Position numbers and translations under genes: made by a program. From Sphingobium arseniciresistens (GTDB lineage: Bacteria; Pseudomonadota; Alphaproteobacteria; Sphingomonadales; Sphingomonadaceae), in contig JARFNK010000010.1 of the NCBI GenBank assembly GCA_029167225.1, positions 1 to 64,000 of the forward strand: 64,000 nt of DNA, read 5' to 3'. Position 1 is the stretch's first letter, and each line of letters begins with the position of its first letter. A model generated the notes under the pieces. The model did no database searches. It had not been told where the DNA came from and saw only the letters and a program-made list of their open reading frames with translations. Positions 60,271-64,000 of this stretch are shown piece after piece.

Positions 60271-63183
60271 ATGCTGACTCATATTTCCGTGCGCGGCGCG
60301 CGCGAGCACAACCTCAAGGGCGTCGATGTCGACCTGCCGCGCGACAGCCTGATCGTCATCACCGGGCTTTCGGGATCGGGCAAGTCGTCGCTCGCCTTCG
60401 ACACCATCTATGCCGAGGGGCAGCGCCGCTATGTCGAGTCGCTTTCCGCCTATGCGCGCCAGTTCCTGGAAATGATGCAGAAGCCCGATGTCGAGCATAT
60501 CGAGGGGCTCAGCCCCGCCATCTCCATCGAGCAGAAGACGACCAGCCGCAACCCGCGCTCCACGGTCGCGACGGTCACGGAAATCTACGACTATATGCGC
60601 CTGCTGTGGGCGCGCGTGGGCGTCCCCTATTCGCCCGCGACCGGCCTGCCGATCAGCGCGCAGACGGTGAGCCAGATGGTGGATCGGGTGATGCAGCTGC
60701 CCGAGGGTACCCGCTTCTACCTGCTCGCCCCGGTCGTGCGCGGTCGCAAGGGCGAGTATAAGAAGGAACTGGCCGAGTGGCAGAAGGCCGGCTTCACCCG
60801 CGTCCGCATCGACGGCGAGATGTATCCGATCGAGGAAGCCCCTACCCTCGACAAGAAATACAAGCATGACATCGAGGTGGTCGTCGACCGCCTCGCGGTG
60901 AATGCCGACATGTCCACCCGCCTTGCCGACAGTTTCGAGCAGGCGCTAAAACTGGCCGAGGGGCTGGCCTATGTCGATCTGGCCGACGGCGTCGTTCCCG
61001 GCCGCGAAAATGAAGCGGAATCCGTCGGCAAGATGAAGAATGCCGGCATCCCCGCCAACCGCATCGTCTTTTCCGAGAAATTCGCCTGCCCGGTCAGCGG
61101 CTTCACCATCCAGGAGATCGAGCCCCGCCTCTTCTCCTTCAACGCGCCGCAGGGCGCCTGCCCGGCATGCGACGGCCTTGGCGAACGACAGGAGTTCGAC
61201 CCCGAACTGGTCGTGCCCAATGAGGCGCTGTCGCTCAAGAAGGGTGCCGTGGTCCCCTGGGCCAAGTCCAACCCGCCCAGCCCCTATTATATGCAGGTGC
61301 TCGGCTCGCTGGCGAAGGAGTTCGGCTTCAGCCTGGAAACACCCTGGGCGGAACTGCCGGGCGAAGCGAAGCTCATCATCCTGCACGGCACCGGCGGCAA
61401 GGCCGTCACCCTGCGTTTCATGGACGGGCGCAAGGCCTATGAGGTGAAGAAGCCGTTCGAGGGCGTCATCGGCAATCTCAACCGCCGCCTGCTGCAGACG
61501 GACAGCGCGTGGATGCGCGAGGAGCTGTCCAAATATCAGACCGCCATGCCCTGCGAGACATGCCATGGCGCCCGCCTGAAGCCCGAAGCGCTGGCGGTAA
61601 AGATCGCCGGCGAGGATATTTCGCTCTCCACCCGCCGATCGGTGGTGGACGCGCTGAATTTCTTCACCGCCATGCCCGAGCATCTGACCGACCAGCAGAA
61701 CCAGATCGCCCGCGCCATCCTGAAGGAAATCGTCGAGCGCCTCGGCTTCCTCAACAATGTCGGCCTCGACTATCTCAACCTCGATCGCACCTCCGGCACC
61801 CTGTCGGGCGGCGAAAGCCAGCGCATCCGCCTCGCATCGCAGATCGGATCGGGCCTGTCGGGCGTGCTTTATGTGCTGGACGAGCCCAGCATCGGCCTGC
61901 ACCAGCGGGACAACGACCGGTTGCTCGTCACCCTCAAGCGTCTGCGCGACCTTGGCAACAGCGTCATCGTCGTCGAGCATGACGAGGACGCGATCCGCAC
62001 TGCCGACTATATCGTCGACATGGGGCCGGGCGCCGGCGTCCATGGCGGCAGCATCGTCGCGCAGGGCACGCTGGACCAGATCCTCGCGCACAAGGACAGC
62101 CTGACCGCCGATTATCTGAACGGCACCCGCCGCATCGAGGTGCCCAAGAAGCGCCGCAAGGGCACCGGCAAGAAGCTCACCGTCCACAATGCGCGTGCCA
62201 ACAACCTGCGCGGCGTCACCGCCTCGATCCCGCTCGGTACCTTCACCTGCATCACCGGCGTTTCCGGGTCGGGCAAGTCGAGCTTCACCATCGACACGCT
62301 CTATGCCGCGTCGGCCCGCACGCTCAACGGCGCCCGCATCATCGCGGGCGCGCATGACAGGGTGACGGGGCTGGAACATTGCGACAAGGTGATCGACATC
62401 GACCAGTCGCCCATCGGCCGCACCCCGCGCTCCAACCCGGCAACCTATACCGGCGCCTTCACCAACATCCGTGACTGGTTCGCCGGCCTGCCCGAAAGCC
62501 AGGCGCGCGGCTACAAGCCGGGGCGCTTCTCCTTCAACGTCAAGGGCGGCCGGTGCGAGGCCTGCCAGGGCGACGGCGTGCTGAAGATCGAGATGCACTT
62601 CCTTCCGGACGTCTATGTCACCTGCGACGTGTGCCATGGCGCCCGCTACAACCGCGAGACGCTGGAGGTGAAGTTCAAGGGGATGAGCATTGCCGACGTG
62701 CTCGACATGACGGTCGAGGACGCGGTGGAATTCTTCAAGGCCGTGCCGCCGATCCGCGACAAGATGGCGATGCTGGCGGAAGTCGGCCTCGGCTATGTGA
62801 AGGTCGGCCAGCAGGCGACCACCCTGTCCGGCGGCGAGGCCCAGCGGGTGAAGCTCGCCAAGGAACTTTCCCGTCGCGCCACCGGCAACACCCTCTACAT
62901 CCTGGACGAGCCGACCACCGGCCTCCATTTCGAGGATGTCCGCAAATTGCTGGAAGTGCTGCACGCGCTGGTCGAACAGGGCAACAGCGTCGTCGTGATC
63001 GAACATAATCTGGACGTCATCAAGACCGCCGACTGGATCATCGACATGGGGCCGGAAGGCGGCGTGAAGGGCGGCGAAGTCGTGGCGGAAGGCACGCCGG
63101 AGAAGGTCGCGAAGGAGCCCCGCAGCTTTACCGGCCATTATCTCGCGCCGCTGCTCGGGCTGGAGAGCGTCGCGGCGGCTTAA
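60271..63183 (+). CDS. uvrA: Excinuclease ABC subunit A
   Basis: A 970-residue DNA-damage recognition ATPase of nucleotide excision repair, acting with UvrB and UvrC. First Walker A at about 32-40 (GLSGSGKSS), [20 protein letters not shown], zinc modules [17 protein letters not shown] and [18 protein letters not shown] with [18 protein letters not shown], two ABC signatures ([16 protein letters not shown] and [16 protein letters not shown]) and second Walker [11 protein letters not shown]. Full length for the family. The frame is open from 59830, but [15 protein letters not shown] is the family start. Controlled by the LexA box just upstream. Confidence 0.98.
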   Translation: MLTHISVRGAREHNLKGVDVDLPRDSLIVITGLSGSGKSSLAFDTIYAEGQRRYVESLSAYARQFLEMMQKPDVEHIEGLSPAISIEQKTTSRNPRSTVATVTEIYDYMRLLWARVGVPYSPATGLPISAQTVSQMVDRVMQLPEGTRFYLLAPVVRGRKGEYKKELAEWQKAGFTRVRIDGEMYPIEEAPTLDKKYKHDIEVVVDRLAVNADMSTRLADSFEQALKLAEGLAYVDLADGVVPGRENEAESVGKMKNAGIPANRIVFSEKFACPVSGFTIQEIEPRLFSFNAPQGACPACDGLGERQEFDPELVVPNEALSLKKGAVVPWAKSNPPSPYYMQVLGSLAKEFGFSLETPWAELPGEAKLIILHGTGGKAVTLRFMDGRKAYEVKKPFEGVIGNLNRRLLQTDSAWMREELSKYQTAMPCETCHGARLKPEALAVKIAGEDISLSTRRSVVDALNFFTAMPEHLTDQQNQIARAILKEIVERLGFLNNVGLDYLNLDRTSGTLSGGESQRIRLASQIGSGLSGVLYVLDEPSIGLHQRDNDRLLVTLKRLRDLGNSVIVVEHDEDAIRTADYIVDMGPGAGVHGGSIVAQGTLDQILAHKDSLTADYLNGTRRIEVPKKRRKGTGKKLTVHNARANNLRGVTASIPLGTFTCITGVSGSGKSSFTIDTLYAASARTLNGARIIAGAHDRVTGLEHCDKVIDIDQSPIGRTPRSNPATYTGAFTNIRDWFAGLPESQARGYKPGRFSFNVKGGRCEACQGDGVLKIEMHFLPDVYVTCDVCHGARYNRETLEVKFKGMSIADVLDMTVEDAVEFFKAVPPIRDKMAMLAEVGLGYVKVGQQATTLSGGEAQRVKLAKELSRRATGNTLYILDEPTTGLHFEDVRKLLEVLHALVEQGNSVVVIEHNLDVIKTADWIIDMGPEGGVKGGEVVAEGTPEKVAKEPRSFTGHYLAPLLGLESVAAA

Positions 63184-63256
63184 GCGTCATTCCCTTTACC
63201 GGGAGGCCAATCGGACGCGATAGCCTTTTGCTTCGGAGGATAAGCTGCGATAATCT

Positions 63257-63303
63257 GATGCGAGCGAGGGGCGATCCATTCCCGCGCCCTCGCATCTTTT
63301 TTT
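63257..63303 (+). terminator. Rho-independent terminator of uvrA
   Basis: GATGCGAG (63257-63264) pairs with CTCGCATC (63289-63296), with further GC pairing inside, and seven T follow. It ends eight bases before the cupin ATG. Confidence 0.85.
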
Positions 63304-63310
63304 CGAGGTC

Positions 63311-63718
63311 ATGGAGCAGGCAACAGCGATGCCACAGCTGCCCACTCACCCCGTTCATCTCGGCCTAGGCGCCACCGCTACGGCCGAGCCGCCCTTTACC
63401 GGGATGGAATGGTATGCGGACTATAGCGCGCGCCATGCCACCGACGGGGCGGGGGGGCGGCTGGTGTCGCAATACAGCTTCTCCGAAAGCTGGCCGATGT
63501 GGGAGGTGCATCCGCATGGCGCAGAGGTCGTCATCTGCACGGCGGGATCGATCACGCTGATCCAGCAATTCCCCGATGGCCATGAGGAGCAAGTCGTCCT
63601 CTCCCCCGGCGACTATGCCATCAATCCGCCCGGCGTGTGGCACACGGCTGATGTCAGCGGGAACTGTACCTGCATCTTCATCACAGCCGGCGCGGGCACG
63701 GATCACCGCGTCCGGTAG
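63311..63718 (+). CDS. Cupin-domain protein
   Basis: A 135-residue single-domain cupin. The metal site shows as WEVHPHGAEVVICTAGSITL with His, His and Glu, and LSPGDYAINPPGVWHTADV with the final His. Such small cupins can be sugar or organic-acid binding enzymes or dioxygenases; nothing in the sequence fixes the reaction. The ATG at 63311 has AGG 5 bases upstream; 63329 is possible. Monocistronic after the uvrA terminator. Confidence 0.85.
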   Translation: MEQATAMPQLPTHPVHLGLGATATAEPPFTGMEWYADYSARHATDGAGGRLVSQYSFSESWPMWEVHPHGAEVVICTAGSITLIQQFPDGHEEQVVLSPGDYAINPPGVWHTADVSGNCTCIFITAGAGTDHRVR

Positions 63719-63860
63719 CACCCGGACCGACATGACAGCGCACGCGCCTCAATGCGCCGCCTGCATCTGCCGTACATCTGCCGGAACCACCGCTTCCGCC
63801 ACCCGTTACCCTCTCATCCCGATGCCCATTGGCATCCCATCCTTGGAGAGGACGCATATC

Positions 63861-64000
63861 ATGCTCCGCACACTCATTTTCGGCGGTATCGTCGCCTATG
63901 TCGGCAAGAAACTGTACGACGACGGCACCCTTACGCAGTTCCGCGACGATCTTGCCCGCCGCCTTCGCCCAGAAGATGCTGGCGACCGCCAGCCCTCGAA
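63861..64000 (+). CDS. Small hypothetical protein (cut by window end)
   Basis: The ATG at 63861, with GGAGAGGA upstream, opens a frame that runs off the window: LRTLIFGGIVAYVGKKLYDD, then a charged stretch with RDDLARRLRPEDAG. One short hydrophobic segment near the N terminus suggests a membrane anchor. The C terminus is outside; family not recognised. Confidence 0.65.
   Translation, partial: MLRTLIFGGIVAYVGKKLYDDGTLTQFRDDLARRLRPEDAGDRQPS

Noticed and set aside
60946..63138. Minus-strand open frame of 730 codons
   Set aside because: Antisense to uvrA and composed of repetitive Asp/His/Ala stretches typical of shadow frames.
1..64000. CRISPR arrays, tRNA or rRNA genes, complete prophage
   Set aside because: No regular direct-repeat array, no tRNA-like cloverleaf or rRNA sequence was recognised on reading, and no phage structural genes occur.

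Overview
The window is GC-rich alphaproteobacterial DNA, most likely from a sphingomonad (Sphingobium, Novosphingobium or Sphingomonas). The signs are a UrcA-family protein, a small acidic protein with the sphingomonad-type EEGLRDSMDASDPPS motif, a large TonB-dependent receptor beside an aromatic-type catabolic cluster, a LytS/LytTR pair, and a LexA box of the alphaproteobacterial direct-repeat form in front of uvrA. This is inference from content; no rRNA or tRNA gene is present to confirm it.

Region 1 (about 1-22.3 kb) is an accessory mosaic of transport, stress and sulfur genes separated by decayed DNA. In order: a P-type cation ATPase, an AsmA-like protein, a rifamycin ADP-ribosyltransferase (arr), remnants of a DUF899 gene and a SulP transporter, an SLC13-type permease, an MscS channel, a broken IS91-type transposase/tyrosine-recombinase unit, and a long minus-strand operon. 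That operon runs persulfide dioxygenase, two YeeE/YedE proteins, a DUF442-SQR fusion, a TauE/SafE permease and a cyanide-insensitive bd quinol oxidase, ending in a 34-residue CydX-like (DUF2474) gene. It is transcribed divergently from a peroxiredoxin-ArsR pair; a perfect palindrome overlaps both proposed promoters. An integrase tail, a 107-bp palindromic repeat that supplies the stop codon of a ClC channel, and an lgt fragment mark further breakpoints.

Region 2 (about 22-54 kb) is a catabolic cluster. It contains a two-subunit isoquinoline-type molybdenum hydroxylase (iorA; Tat-exported iorB) with a diheme cytochrome c, a TonB receptor, two paralogous FAD monooxygenases each next to a paralogous IclR regulator, a flavoprotein dehydrogenase, an alcohol, an aldehyde and a histidinol-type dehydrogenase, an isochorismatase-fold amidohydrolase with HyuA/HyuB (ATP-dependent hydantoinase/oxoprolinase type), and a LeuC-LeuD-CaiB-HMG-lyase-isocitrate-lyase set suited to small (di)acids. 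A near-palindrome TTCG-N5-CGAA recurs nine times in promoters across this region and ties it together as a probable IclR regulon. My reading: an N-heteroaromatic enters through the TonB receptor, is oxidised in the periplasm to a lactam, is hydroxylated and opened in the cytoplasm, and ends as C4/C5 acids. The substrate is not known, and no ring-cleavage dioxygenase is visible.

Region 3 (about 54-64 kb) looks like core chromosome: small hypotheticals, a LytS-type histidine kinase with LytTR regulator, a LuxR-type regulator, UrcA, uvrA with its SOS box, a cupin, and the start of a small protein cut by the window end.

Several broken genes (SulP, cytochrome c, recombinase) are broken exactly at homopolymer runs, so some may be read errors rather than true pseudogenes.
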